DNA from: Salvelinus alpinus
Lineage: Eukaryota > Chordata > Actinopteri > Salmoniformes > Salmonidae
Direction: 5' to 3'
Assembly (NCBI RefSeq): GCF_045679555.1
Contig: NC_092096.1
Coordinates: 12,665,593 to 12,729,592 of the forward strand
Length of the DNA stretch: 64,000 nucleotides
The first letter of the stretch is position 1; every line of letters begins with the position of its first letter. Made by a program: the position numbers and the translations under genes. Under the pieces are notes generated by a model, which saw nothing but the letters and a program-made list of their open reading frames with translations, searched no databases and was not told where the DNA came from. Shown here piece after piece: positions 35,855 through 53,300 of this stretch.

Positions 35855-37045
35855 AGTGTATTCATTCGTTCCAATTCATCCCAAAGGTGTTCGATGGGGT
35901 TGAGGTCAGGACTCTGTGCAGGCCAGTCAAGTTCTTCCACACCGATCTCAACAAGCCATTTCTGTATGGACCTCGCTTTGTGCACGGGAGCATTGTCATG
36001 CTGAAACAGGTTGCCACAAAGTTGGAAGCACAGAACAATCTAGAATGTCATTGTATGCTGTAGAATAAAGATTTCCCTATACTGGAATTAAGGGGCCTAG
36101 CCCGAACCATGAAAAACTGCAACAGACCACCACATTTTACAGTTGGCATTATTCATAGAGGCAGGTAGCGTTCTCCTGGCATCCACCAAACACAGATTCG
36201 TCCATTGGACTGCCAGATGGTGAAGCGTGATTCATCGCTCCAGAGAACATATTTCAACTGCTCCAGAGTCCAATGGTGGAAAGCTTTACACCACTCCAGC
36301 CAACACTTTGCATTGAGTATGGTGATCTTAGGCTTGTGTCCGGCTGCTCGGCCATGGAAACCCATTTCATGAAGCTCCCGACGAACAGTTATTGTGCTGA
36401 CATTGCTTCTGTAACAGTTTAACTTTAGCCCGTCCGCTCGCCCCGACCCGGGCGCGAACCAGGGACCCTCTGCACACATCAACAACATTCACCCACGAAG
36501 CATCGTTACCCATCGCTCCACAAAAGCTGCGGCCCTTGCAGAGCAAGGGGAACCACTACTTCAAGGTCTCAAAGCGAGTGACGTCACCGATTGAAACGCT
36601 ATTAGCGCGCACCACCGCTAACTAGCTAGCCATTTCACATCGGTTACACTTCCAGAAGCAGTTTGTAACTCGGTAGTGAGTGTTGCAACTGAGGACAGAT
36701 AATGTTTACGCGTTACGTGCTTCAGCGGTCCCGTTCTGTGAGCTTGTGTGGCCTACCACTTCGCAGCTGAGCCGTTGTTGCTCCTAGACGTTTCCACTTC
36801 ACAATAACAGCACTTACATTTGAGCGGGGCAGCTCTAGCAGAGCCTACACTTGACGAACTGACTTGTTGGAAAAGTGGCATCCTATGACGGTGCCACGTT
36901 GAAAGTGACTGAGCTCTTCAGTCATTCTACTGCCAATGAGATTGCATGGCTGTGTGCTCGATGTTATACACTGGACAACAACGGGTGGGGCTGAAATTGC
37001 CGAGTCCACTAATTTTAAGAGGATTCACTATATACACAAAAGTAT
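35855..37045 (-). mobile_element. Second Tc1-like relic, interrupted by a SINE
   Basis: Minus strand transposase pieces: HELGFHGRAAGHKPKI-type segment (written as HEMGFHGRAAGHKPKI) near 36330-36380, WSDESRFTIWQSNGR near 36180-36250, and a C-terminal part near 35870-35940. The right end keeps TATATACACAAAAGTATCTC; the left terminus is lost. The SINE at 36411-36647 interrupts the coding part. Confidence 0.88.
36411..36647 (-). mobile_element. tRNA-derived SINE inside the Tc1 relic
   Basis: 237 bp bounded by GTAAC and GTTAC. Minus strand: A-box-like TAGCTAGTTAGCGG and B-box-like CTGGTTCGCGCCC. Holds a perfect CRE palindrome TGACGTCA at 36579-36586. A sister copy is at 53076-53300. Confidence 0.8.
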
Positions 37046-37149
37046 CTCAACAGTCAGCAGAATCACCCATTTGTATGGTTTAAATGACATGGGTATCATC
37101 TGAGTGGTGTAAATGGATATTTAGGTAGACTTCCACATTTATTTATATT

Positions 37150-37275
37150 ATTTTTTATTTAACCTTTATTTAACTTGGCAAGTCAGTTAAGAACAAATTC
37201 TTATTTACAATGACGGCCTACCCTGGCCAAACCCGGACGACGCTGGGCCAATTGTGCGCCACCCTATGGGACTCA
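37150..37275 (-). mobile_element. SINE tail fragment that leads into an array
   Basis: TTTAACCTTTATTTAACTTG and CAATGACGGCCTACCCTGGC to GTGCGCCACCCTATGGGACT, as in the full SINE at 10055-10282. The tRNA head is missing and is replaced by the 23-bp array. Confidence 0.85.
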
Positions 37276-37700
37276 TGTAGGACAGATATCCGTCGTGTAG
37301 AACAGACATCGTCCGTCGTGTAGAACAGACATCGTCCGTCGTGTAGAACAGACATCGTCCGTCGTGTAGAACAGACATCGTCCGTCGTGTAGAACAGACA
37401 TCGTCCGTCGTGTAGAACAGACATCGTCCGTCGTGTAGAACAGACATCGTCCGTCGTGTAGAACAGACATCGTCCGTCGTGTAGAACAGACATCGTCCGT
37501 CGTGTAGAACAGACATCGTCCGTCGTGTAGTACAGACATCGTCCGTCGTGTAGAACAGACATCGTCCGTCGTGTAGAACAGACATCGTCCGTCGTGTAGA
37601 ACAGACATCGTCCGTCGTGTAGTACAGATATCGTCCGTCGTGTAGAACAGATATCGTCCGTCGTGTAGGACAGATATCCGTCGTGTAGAACAGTGAATTG
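37276..37700. repeat. CpG-rich minisatellite, 23-bp unit, about 18 copies
   Basis: Unit TAGAACAGACATCGTCCGTC plus GTG; three CpG per unit. First and last units are variant (ATATCCGTC). Sits exactly where the SINE at 37150 breaks off. Confidence 0.96.
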
Positions 37701-38175
37701 AATGCATCAGCTATACATTACATTTCCATCTGCTACAATCTGAACATTTCACCTCACTGAATGTTACAATCAGCTGATCTGAGGCAGGAAGCTCTAGCCC
37801 CAGAGAATGACGCAGCTCTGATGGCTGCCTGCCTCGTGTGGAACCAGCCAGGCTTCAGACATGGTTGGTTGTAGTTACTGGAGTGAGAGGAGCTCACCAC
37901 AGGGACAGACAGGGTTTGCAATGTACATGCATACCAATTCTCATGATCTCCTTCCACACACATTTAAAAGCATTGAATTGGTGTAGGACTATGCATGGGC
38001 TAGAGGGAGTTTCCACTATCTCTTACACTAGTCCAAGAACATATTTGCATGGAACCAGTGTTTAGAGCCACAGCAACAGTAGTGAAAGACCATCATTTAC
38101 ATGTTACCAGCCTCTAGAACAACCCAAACCATGAAGACTACTTCATTGAAGACTGAGCTTGTCAAATGTGTAGGG
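37701..38175. other. Intergenic stretch
   Basis: Non-repetitive. No gene recognised. Confidence 0.4.
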
Positions 38176-38919
38176 CAGGGCTGTCCAACCCTGTTCCTGG
38201 AGAGCTACACTCCTGTAGGTTTTCCTTTCAACCCCAGTTGTAACTAACCCGATTCAGTTTATGAACCAGCTAATTATTAGAATCAGGTGTGCTAGATTAG
38301 GGTTGGAGAGAAAACCTACAGGACAGTAGATCTCCAGGAACAGGGTTGGAGTATAAACCTACAGGACAGTAGATCTCCAGGAACAGGGTTGGAGTATAAA
38401 CCTCGAGGACAGTAGATCTCCAGGAACAGGGTTGGAGTATAAACCTCGAGGACAGTAGATCTCCAGGAACAGGGTTGGAGTATAAACCTACAGGACAGTA
38501 GATCTCCAGGAACAGGGTTGGAGTGAAAACCTACAGGACAGTAGATCTCCAGGAACAGGGTTGGAGTATAAACCTACCAGGACAGTAGATCTCCAGGAAC
38601 AGGGTTGGAGAGAAAACCTACAGGACAGTAGATCTCCAGGAACAGGGTTGGAGTATAAACCTACCAGGACAGTAGATCTCCAGGAACAGGGTTGGAGTGA
38701 AAACCTACAGGACAGTAGATCTCCAGGAACAGGGTTGGAGTATAAACCTACAGGACAGTAGATCTCCAGGAACAGGGTTGGAGAGAAAACCTACAGGACA
38801 GTAGATCTCCAGGAACAGGGTTGGAGTATAAACTTAAAGGACGGTAGCTCTCCAGGAACAGGGTTGGAGTGAAAACCTACAGGACGGTAGATCTCCAGGA
38901 ACAGGGTTGGACAGCCCTG
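38176..38919. mobile_element. Palindromic MITE-like element whose right half is amplified
   Basis: Left terminus CAGGGCTGTCCAACCCTGTT and right terminus AACAGGGTTGGACAGCCCTG are perfect complements, so the element ends are intact. The right arm is expanded into the array at 38306-38905. Confidence 0.85.
38306..38905. repeat. Minisatellite, 43-bp unit, about 14 copies, inside the palindromic element
   Basis: Unit GGTTGGAGTATAAACCTACA then GGACAGTAGATCTCCAGGAA and CAG. Variants GAGAGAAAACC, GAGTGAAAACC and CTCGAGG occur; the first and last units match the parent element best. Confidence 0.96.
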
Positions 38920-38972
38920 GTGTAGGGGAATCTCTCTTTATCACGGTGTGGATACAGTATGTAGTTCTACCT

Positions 38973-39272
38973 TGTATGGTTAAGTCTTATGGAGACCAGA
39001 GGCTGTAGTGACTGGGTTTAACCAGTCAGCACTGTATGGTTAAGTCTTATGGAGACCAGAGGCTGTAGTGACTGGGTTTAACCAGTCAGCACCGTATGGT
39101 TAAGTCTTATGGAGACCAGAGGCTGTAGTGACTGGGTTTAACCAGTCAGCACTGTATGGTTAAGTCTTATGGAGACCAGAGGCTGTAGTGACTGGGTTTA
39201 ACCAGTCAGCACTGTATGGTTAAGTCTTATGGAGACCAGAGGCTGTAATGACTGGGTTTAACCAGTCAGCAA
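38973..39272. repeat. Minisatellite, 60-bp unit, 5 copies
   Basis: Unit TATGGTTAAGTCTTATGGAG to GTGACTGGGTTTAACCAGTC, almost identical copies. Core inverted repeat TGACTGG-GTTTAA-CCAGTCA (7-bp arms). Confidence 0.97.
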
Positions 39273-39334
39273 ATGAAATGAAGCTTTTCATCCTGGTGAG
39301 GATAAACCAGGGCAGAGTAGCACATCTGGGTTCA

Positions 39335-39425
39335 AATACTATTCCATATCATTACCAACACTATTCCATGATTACCAACACTATTCCATATCATTACCAA
39401 CACTATTCCATATCATTACCAATAC
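39335..39425. repeat. Short tandem repeat, 23-bp unit, about 4 copies
   Basis: Unit ACACTATTCCATATCATTACC and AA. Confidence 0.9.
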
Positions 39426-39715
39426 TTTAGCTGTGACTGCTTGTGGAACTAAAAGTGAAAACCCTGCCTATCTGGCTCAAGCAAACGTTGTTGAATAGTC
39501 TTTGAACCCAGGTCTGTAGAGCAGAGACCAATCATGAATCTCTCCCCGTTTCCCTGCAGAAATCCACCATAGACATGTAATTAAATAACATGAGATCTGG
39601 AATGAAGTCTCCCTCCCCGTAGGTCTCCTCTTGGTGTAGCCGGCGCCAGGAGAACTTCTATACATGGTGTTGGTGATCACAGTCCGTTGGTATAGTCTCA
39701 GGAAGTTACACTTTT

Positions 39716-40257
39716 AGAACATGTCCTCCTCCAATCAGAAGCAGTAGAACATGTCCTCCTCCAATCAGAAGCAGTAGAACATGTTCTCCTCCAATCAGAA
39801 GCAGTAGAACATGTCCTCCTCCAATCAGAAGCAGTAGACCATGTCCTCCTCCAATCAGAAGCAGTAGAACATGTCCTCCTCCAATCATAAGCAGTAGAAC
39901 ATGTCCTCCTCCAATCATAAGCAGTAGAACATGTTCTCCTCCAATCATAAGCAGTAGAACATGTTCTCCTCCAATCATAAGCAGTAGAACATGTTCTCCT
40001 CCAATCATAAGCAGTAGAACATGTTCTCCTCCAATCATAAGCAGTAGAACATGTTCTCCTCCAATCATAAGCAGTAGAACATGTTCTCCTCCAATCATAA
40101 GCAGTAGAACATGTTCTCCTCCAATCATAAGCAGTAGAACATGTTCTCCTCCAATCAGAAGCAGTAGAACATGTTGTCCTCCAATCAGAAGCAGTAGAAC
40201 ATGTTGTCCTCCAATCAGAAGCAGTAGAACATGTTCTCCTCCAATCAGAAGCAGTAC
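39716..40257. repeat. Minisatellite, 30-bp unit, about 18 copies
   Basis: Unit ATGTTCTCCTCCAATCATAA then GCAGTAGAAC. A gradient is seen: CAGAAG units at both ends, CATAAG units in the middle (39885-40135). Confidence 0.97.
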
Positions 40258-40806
40258 GTGACTACCTAACGCTATGTATTCTGAATATGTTTGAGTCTAA
40301 GTTCAAAACGGTTGGAGGATGTGTACTGAAGCTTCCATTGTTTCATAAAAAAGAATGACAATGTATTTGACACCTCTGCGTTGTAAATAGTTATAATTGT
40401 TCTATTACAAAACACGACACTAGCAGTTTAAAAAATTACAATTCCAGAAAGTGTGCTTTCATCCACAATTGTTATTTCATTTTACAATCATTAAGACTAT
40501 TGTACACTTTCCTACACCTGCGTATCCTTTCCCCAAAGCCTGTAAAAAGCAGATAAAACATCCAACGTTATTCATACTCTTCATCCGTTTTTTGGGTTGT
40601 TTTTTTAAATGTATTTTTTGTTGTTGTCATTTACATTTTTCACAGAGAAACTCAGCAAACAGGAAGAAAACGCAGTATAACAAAAGCATCGATAGTGACG
40701 GGTCAGTGCAAAACATCTGCTGTTTAAATCAGAGAGAAAGATCAAGAGAAAGGAGGGGAAGAGAGAACTTACGTTTTTTTTTTTTGTTATTGAAAAAGCA
40801 CAATGT

Positions 40807-40926
40807 CTGTATTCATAAAGGGTCTCAGAGCAGAAACGCTGATCTAGGATCAGTTTACTCTTTTAGAACTCAATAAGGTTACAGAGACAGGTGGGACTCC
40901 TACCGAGAAGCTTTATGAACACAGGC
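40807..40926. mobile_element. Palindromic dispersed element
   Basis: TGTATTCATAAAGGGTCTCA at the left and GAAGCTTTATGAACACAGG at the right are imperfect complements, with GATCTAGGATC in the interior. Probable RAB21 3' UTR. Confidence 0.55.
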
Positions 40927-41351
40927 CAAGAAAAGAGCTGGATGACGGAATCAGAGGGCTTTCACCACTTCACCACCACAGAAGAAGAAGCAGTACCGAG
41001 GGCTTGGACACATTTCCATACAACATGTACTTTAGTTTATCAACAATAAAGATCAGTTTTTTCTTCTTCTTTCTCTAAAGAGAAACCAAATGAAGCCTTC
41101 AGAGACGGATCACCTCATCATGCACATTATCCTCGCAAAAAAAAAAGGCCTAGAAATCTGGGGTATGAGTGTTTATGAGTTATAATGTAGTCTGTTGGTT
41201 TGTGTTCATTTGAGAGAGGTGGGGACAGTGTGTGTGTGTGTATTTCACGACAGTGTGTGAGTGTGTATTTCACACTAGTGTGTTAGAAGTCCATCTGCTA
41301 GTTTGTAGAAAGACAGAGGCAGATTCCTTCCTTTCATGTTCTCTTCACCTC

Positions 41352-41672
41352 TTCATCACTCAGAAGTCTCATACGGATGGGTCAGCAGGGGGTGTCAGAA
41401 GTCTCATACGGATGGGTCAGCAGGGGGTGTCAGAAGTCTCATACGGATGGGTCAGGAGGGGGTGTCAGAAGTCTCATACGGATGGGTCAGGAGGGGGTGT
41501 CAGAAGTCTCATACGGATGGGTCAGCAGGGGGTGTCTGAAGTCTCATACGGATGGGTCAGCAGGGGGTGTCAGAAGTCTCATACGGATGGGTCAGGAGGG
41601 GGTGTCAGAAGTCTCATATGGATGGGTCAGCAGGGGGTGTCAGAAGTCTCATATGGATGGGTCAGGAATGGG
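41352..41672. repeat. Minisatellite, 35-bp unit, about 9 copies
   Basis: Unit AGAAGTCTCATACGGATGGG then TCAGCAGGGGGTGTC. The CAGCAGG and CAGGAGG variants alternate. Downstream of RAB21. Confidence 0.96.
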
Positions 41673-41850
41673 CACCAATGAATGAATATTACAGTATAAA
41701 GAATAGTATATAAGCCAGCACATTGTTCCATAGAGGGAGAAGTGTAGTGAGTAAAGTGTACGATGACTCAGAGGGAGAACAGCAGTCTTCATGTCATAAG
41801 GAGGGAGATGAGAGGGGAGGCTGAGGGCAGAGGCAACAGTCCTGGTTGCT

Positions 41851-41979
41851 TAAGGGGGGGGGAAGGGGGAGGGGGGGGTAGGTTGGGACGTGGAGGTGGG
41901 GGGTAAGTTGGGACGTGGAGGTGGGGGTTAAGTTGGGACATGGAGGTGGGGGGGTAAGTTGGGATGTGGAGGGTGGAGG
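41851..41979. repeat. G-rich repeat directly after the RAB21 stop codon
   Basis: A poly-G/A stretch, then about four units of GTAAGTTGGGACGTGGAGGT with GGGG. The last unit merges with the stop codon. On the RAB21 mRNA strand this is C-rich. Confidence 0.9.
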
Positions 41980-47662
<5,683 letters not shown>

Positions 47663-47811
47663 CTGGAAGAGACAAAAACACATTAGTCATGTGTCTGGAG
47701 AAACACACACAGTAACAGGCCCTGTTTTAACTGACACAGTATTAACTAGATTCAGCTCCTATCAACAAGGTGCTGTGAAGAAACACGTAAGACGCACAGG
47801 GAGGAACAGGG

Positions 47812-48846
47812 ACAGACACGGGCCCTGGTGAACAGGGACAGACATCAGCTGTGACACGGGCCCTGGTGAACAGGGACAGACATCAGCTGAGACACGGGCC
47901 CTGGTGAACAGGGACAGACGTCGGCTGTGACACGGGCCCTGGTGAACAGGGACAGACGTCGGCTGTGACACGGGCCCTGGTGAACAGGGACAGACGTCGG
48001 CTGTGACACGGGCCCTGGTGAACAGGGACAGACAGACATCAGCTGTGACACGGGCCCTGGTGAACAGGGACAGACATCAGCTGAGACACGGGCCCTGGTG
48101 AACAGGGACAGACATCAGCTGAGACACGGGCCCTGGTGAACAGGGACAGACAGACATCAGCTGAGACACGGGCCCTGGTGAACAGGGACAGACAGACATC
48201 AGCTGTGACACGGGCCCTGGTGAACAGGGACAGACGTCGGCTGTGACACGGGCCCTGGTGAACAGGGACAGACGTTGGCTGTGACACGGGCCCTGGTGAA
48301 CAGGGACAGACATCAGCTGAGACACGGGCCCTGGTGAACAGGGACAGACGTCGGCTGTGACACGGGCCCTGGTGAACAGGGACAGACATCAGCTGTGACA
48401 CGGGCCCTGGTGAACAGGGACAGACGGACGTCGGCTGTGACACGGGCCCTGGTGAACAGGGACAGACAGACGTCGGCTGTGACACGGGCCCTGGTGAACA
48501 GGGACAGACGTCGGCTGTGACACGGGCCCTGGTGAACAGGGACAGACGTCAGCTGAGACACGGGCCCTGGTGAACAGGGACAGACGTCGGCTGTGACACG
48601 GGCCCTGGTGAACAGGGACAGACGTCGGCTGTGACACGGGCCCTGGTGAACAGGGACAGACATCAGCTGTGACACGGGCCCTGGTGAACAGGGACAGACA
48701 TCAGCTGTGACACGGGCCCTGGTGGACAGGGACAGACATCAGCTGTGACACGGGCCCTGGTGGACAGGGACAGACATCAGCTGTGACACGGGCCCTGGTG
48801 GACAGGGACAGACATCAGCTGTGACACGGGCCCTGGTGGACAGGGA
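47812..48846. repeat. Minisatellite, 38-bp unit, about 27 copies, RAB21 intron 1
   Basis: Unit ACGGGCCCTGGTGAACAGGG then ACAGACATCAGCTGAGAC. A 4-bp insertion (CAGACAGAC) marks some units. Core hairpin CCCTG-GTGAA-CAGGG; the last four units have GTGGA instead of GTGAA. Confidence 0.97.
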
Positions 48847-49639
48847 TAGGCTCCCCCTTGCCAAGTCTTGCCTGGCAGTGGATGTGTGTCATTGGGAAAA
48901 CTATCCCCTTTTAGCCCAGTCATCTACCTGGAAAACCATTCCCGTGGGGAACACGTTCCTTCTTAGTATGTAACAACTACACTATATACTTTGACAACAT
49001 TAGTAAGTTAAGTCATTCTGTTCCCATCCACAGTAATGATCTGGTTCTAAGCATCTCTGTTGCGGTAACATCATCATCATCTCTACATTCTCTTCCTCAT
49101 TAAGACACAAAGGGATTCCATAATGAAAAGAGCTCTGTTGAGAAATGAAGATGGAACAGGAAGACATTTAGTTGAATGGGTATTCCTCTCAGGAAAGGGT
49201 AGGCAATAACTTTAGAATTCACCCGACTGTCAGAGGAAAGATTACCAGAAAGGAGATCCTCATTTCTTTCTCAGACTGACATTTCAGCATCTGCCTGCCT
49301 CTGAGCTTTAGATTTTTAATAGAACTGACAGTTTGAGAGAAACAGATAATGAGTTTTAAAATAGCTCAAAACAGCATGAAGACACAACAACATCTGCTAA
49401 TGTCATTAAGGCCCAGTCAGATTGACTAGGCTAGCTGAGGACACATCGTATCCCAGCTCTCAGTCCACCAGCATATGATCACAATCACGTGTTGCTCAGC
49501 AGGGTTCTAGAATTCCAGTCAGTCCCCTGTATCCACGGTAACACGCTGTCCAGATAGTACAGTAGAACAGCTCAGTCACGTAGGCTAATCCAGGAAAACT
49601 TGAGGATACTGATGGGATTACTAGGCCTTGTTAAAAACA
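48847..49639. other. RAB21 intron 1 stretch
   Basis: Non-repetitive sequence. No exon or RNA gene recognised. Confidence 0.4.
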
Positions 49640-50045
49640 TTGGGGAGCAGCGGTGATAGCTGCGTCACTACAGATCCTGGTTCGATTCCAGGCTGTGTCA
49701 CAGCCGACCGAGACTCACGAGGTGGGGCACAATTGGCCCAGCGTCATCCGGATTAGGGGAGGGGTTTGGCTCCCTGGGATGTCCTCGTCCCATCACGCTC
49801 CTTGTGGCGGGCCGAGCGCATGCACGGTTGTCAGCTGTACAGTGTTTCCTCCGACACATTGGTGCGGCTGGCTTCTGGGTTAAGTGGGTATTGTGTCAAG
49901 AAGCAGTGCGGCTTGGCGAGGTCATGTTTCGGAGGACTCTCGACCTTCGCCTCTCCCGAGTCCGTACGGTAGTTGCAGCGATGGGACAAGACTGTAACTA
50001 CCAATTGGATACTCCGAAATTTGTGATTAAAAGGGGTAAAAAAAT
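49640..50045 (+). mobile_element. Long tRNA-derived SINE
   Basis: B-box GGTTCGATTCC at 49679-49689, then ACAATTGGCCCAGCGTCATC, TTTCCTCCGACACATTGGTG, GCGGCTGGCTTCTGGGTTAA and GAAGCAGTGCGGCTTGGCGA, and the 3' end AAAAGGGGTAAAAAAATC. The 5' end is degraded. Typical of a salmonid SINE family of about 400 bp. Confidence 0.85.
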
Positions 50046-50750
50046 CATATTTGGGGAGCATTTAGATGTCGTTTTTATTTGGATACAGATTCATAACTAA
50101 TGAATGTCAGGGAAAGTAATCTGAAGACGAAGCCTACTGTGTGAGGTATGATAGCTAGGGTAAATTATTGACAATCAGTGTTCAGTTCATACATGACGCA
50201 ACACCTCTCAAATGTTGTCCTGTCGTTATGGTTTCTCTTTCTGCAGCTATAAGACGAGACAACACAGGCCATTTCCACACGTTTCAGCCAGGCATCCAGA
50301 CGCCCAGTTAGGGTAGAGACATGTTCAAAATGTGCCTTGGTGAGGATGGCATGAAGGCTGCATATTGGTTCCTGACTCCCTGCCCCACAACTAAACCAGT
50401 TACCTCCAAAGCATCTGGTTTTCCTCCAAGACAGAAGCGAACAATGAAAGTAAAAAGGTGTGAACTCAGACAACATACCGCATCACAATCACAGACAACC
50501 TTTCTCCAGCAGGAGGGTATTTTACCCAGGATCCTCTCATTAGCTTCCAGAGCTGACCAGTATCTCTAGTCGGCTCTGGGCAGAGCTAATGGCCCGGCTG
50601 TCTGCCTGGAGCCTCTGTCTCTCAGCCAGGACCAGCCCAGTGATGACTGACTGACCAATAAAAAGCTCTTGGCTGCTCTGAAGAGGTGGAGACTAACAGA
50701 GAAATAAATAAAGTGTCCTGAGGAGAATTGGGGTCTGAGGGAGAGAGAGA
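50046..50750. other. RAB21 intron 1 stretch
   Basis: Non-repetitive. No exon of RAB21 recognised on the minus strand. Confidence 0.4.
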
Positions 50751-52396
50751 CAAAGAGCTCTGACAGAGAGAGAGATGGGGATGAGGTGAGACCAGAGAGC
50801 TCTGACAGAGAGAGAGATGAGAGGAATGAGGTGAGACCAGAGAGCTCTGACAGAGAGAGAGATGGGGATGAGGTGAGACCAGAGAGCTCTGACAGAGAGA
50901 GAGATGGGGATGAGATGAGACCAGAGAGCTCTGACAGAGAGAGAGATGGGGATGAGGTGAGACCAGAGAGCTCTGACAGAGAGAGAGAGAGAGATGGGGA
51001 TGAGGTGAGACCAGAGAGCTCTGACAGAGAGAGAGATGAGAGGGATGAGATGAGACCAGGGAGCTCTGACAGAGAGAGAGATGGGGATGAGGTGAGACCA
51101 GAGAGCTCTGACAGAGAGAGAGAGAGAGATGGGGATGAGGTGAGACCAGAGAGCTCTGACAGAGAGAGAGATGGGGATGAGATGAGACCAGAGAGCTCTG
51201 ACAGAGAGAGAGATGGGGATGAGATGAGACCAGAGAGCTCTGACAGAGAGAGAGATGGGGATGAGGTGAGACCAGAGAGCTCTGACAGAGAGAGAGATGG
51301 GGATGAGATGAGACCAGAGAGCTCTGACAGAGAGAGAGATGAGAGGGATGAGATGAGACCAGGGAGCTCTGACAGAGAGAGAGATGGGGATGAGATGAGA
51401 CCAGAGAGCTCTGACAGAGAGAGAGATGGGGATGAGGTGAGACCAGAGAGCTCTGACAGAGAGAGAGATGGGGATGAGATGAGACCAGAGAGCTCTGACA
51501 GAGAGAGAGATGAGAGGGATGAGATGAGACCAGAGAGCTCTGACAGAGAGAGAGATGGGGATGAGATGAGACCAGAGAGCTCTGACAGAGAGAGAGATGG
51601 GGATGAGGTGAGACCAGAGAGCTCTGACAGAGAGAGAGATGGGGATGAGGTGAGACCAGAGAGCTCTGACAGAGAGAGAGATGAGGATGAGATGAGACCA
51701 GAGAGCTCTGACAGAGAGAGAGATGAGAGGAATGAGATGAGACCAGAGAGCTCTGACAGAGAGAGAGATGGGGATGAGGTGAGACCAGAGAGCTCTGACA
51801 GAGAGAGAGATGAGGATGAGATGAGACCAGAGAGCTCTGACAGAGAGAGAGATGGGGATGAGGTGAGACCAGAGAGCTCTGACAGAGAGAGAGATGGGGA
51901 TGAGATGAGACCAGGGAGCTCTGACAGAGAGAGAGATGGGGATGAGATGAGACCAGAGAGCTCTGACAGAGAGAGAGATGAGAGGAATGAGATGAGACCA
52001 GAGAGCTCTGACAGAGAGAGAGATGGGGATGAGATGAGACCAGGGAGCTCTGACAGAGAGAGAGATGGGGATGAGATGAGACCAGAGAGCTCTGACAGAG
52101 AGAGAGATGGGGATGAGGTGAGACCAGAGAGCTCTGACAGAGAGAGAGAGAGAGATGGGGATGAGGTGAGACCAGAGAGCTCTGACAGAGAGAGAGATGG
52201 GGATGAGATGAGACCAGAGAGCTCTGACAGAGAGAGAGATGGGGATGAGATGAGACCAGAGAGCTCTGACAGAGAGAGAGAGAGAGATGGGGATGAGGTG
52301 AGACCAGAGAGCTCTGACAGAGAGAGAGATGGGGATGAGGTGAGACCAGAGAGCTCTGACAGAGAGAGAGATGAGAGGAATGAAGTGAGACCAGGG
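50751..52396. repeat. Minisatellite, 42-bp unit, about 39 copies, purine-rich
   Basis: Unit CTCTGACAGAGAGAGAGATG then GGGATGAGGTGAGACCAGAG and AG. Variants: extra GAGA pairs, GATGAGAGG(A/G)ATGAG units, GGTGAG or GATGAG. Palindrome AGAGCTCT once per unit. Open on both strands for 550-680 codons; not a gene. Confidence 0.98.
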
Positions 52397-53075
52397 CCGG
52401 CCCTCTCATTAGGCAGATTGACAAGGGTGACATTTTCTGAGCTCAACTGACCAAGACGCACCCCCAACAACACATAAAACCTCACATAATTCTGCCCAAA
52501 AACAATGACAATTTCTCTCAACCAGTGGCATATTGGCTTTTTAGGTGAGCGCTGATGCCGCCCTGCGATAAGCAGTGCCCACTTTGTCAAAGGCAGGGAC
52601 ACAAAATATTTATCTTGTCCATTACCAACGCTCCTCTCCTGGGTGCTGTTGGAGAGATTGGTCGCTGCAGCGCTCCACCAACATTACGACAAAAAACTAA
52701 TCTAACATAAATCATGTAGTAGATATAGGATAAGGTAGAAAGAGTATGTGGCATTTTCTGTAGCCTTCAGGCTGGAGATAAAATGGATGACAAAGTAATG
52801 AGACTGAAACTTTTATAATCAGTGGTTTCAAGTGGTTACACGCTGATCATATCGAAAAAGAAAAATACTTCTGCATTTCCCGCTGTGTAAACACAATGCA
52901 AACAGACTCAGGATATCTCCTCCTGATAAAGTTGAGTAGCTGATATTCAGAGTTTAAATAGCCAGATTGATTAGTCACAGGAATCAGGACTAATAAAGCC
53001 AATGTAACGGCCTGTTTTACAGACGGTGGGCGTAACACACGGATGGGCATTCAGAACATTCCATTGAGGGCCTAT
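52397..53075. other. RAB21 intron 1 stretch
   Basis: CCAGGGCCGGCCCTC at 52391 may be the end of a dispersed element. Otherwise no gene recognised. Confidence 0.35.
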
Positions 53076-53300
53076 GTAACAGTATAGCTTCCGTCCCTCT
53101 CCTCGCCCCTACCTGGGCTCCAACCAGGGACCCTCTGCACACAGACAACAGCCACCCTCGAAGCATCGCTACACAAAAGCCACGGCAGAGCAAGGGGAAC
53201 AACTAACAACTACTTTAAGGTCTCAGAGTAAGTGACGTCACCGATTGAAACGCTATTAACACACACCCCACTAACTAGCTAGTCATTTCACATCGGTTAC
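53076..53300 (-). mobile_element. tRNA-derived SINE, sister of 36411-36647
   Basis: Bounded by GTAAC and GTTAC, with CCAACCAGGGACCCTCTGCA and TGACGTCACCGATTGAAACG. Its 3' 36 bp are the seed of the 54-bp array that follows. Confidence 0.82.

Larger units (their letters stand above)
40257..41979 (-). other. Probable RAB21 3' UTR and downstream region
   Basis: About 1.7 kb with no open gene after the RAB21 stop. It holds a 30-bp-type G-rich repeat (41861-41979), a 35-bp minisatellite (41352-41672), a palindromic dispersed element (40807-40926) and AU-rich non-repetitive sequence. No clear AATAAA could be placed, so the transcript end is unknown. Confidence 0.4.

Noticed and set aside
50566-52602. 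Frames of 550-680 codons (Ser/Leu-rich or Glu/Arg-rich)
   Set aside because: By-product of the 42-bp purine-rich array. Frames are open on both strands and have no flanking exon signals.
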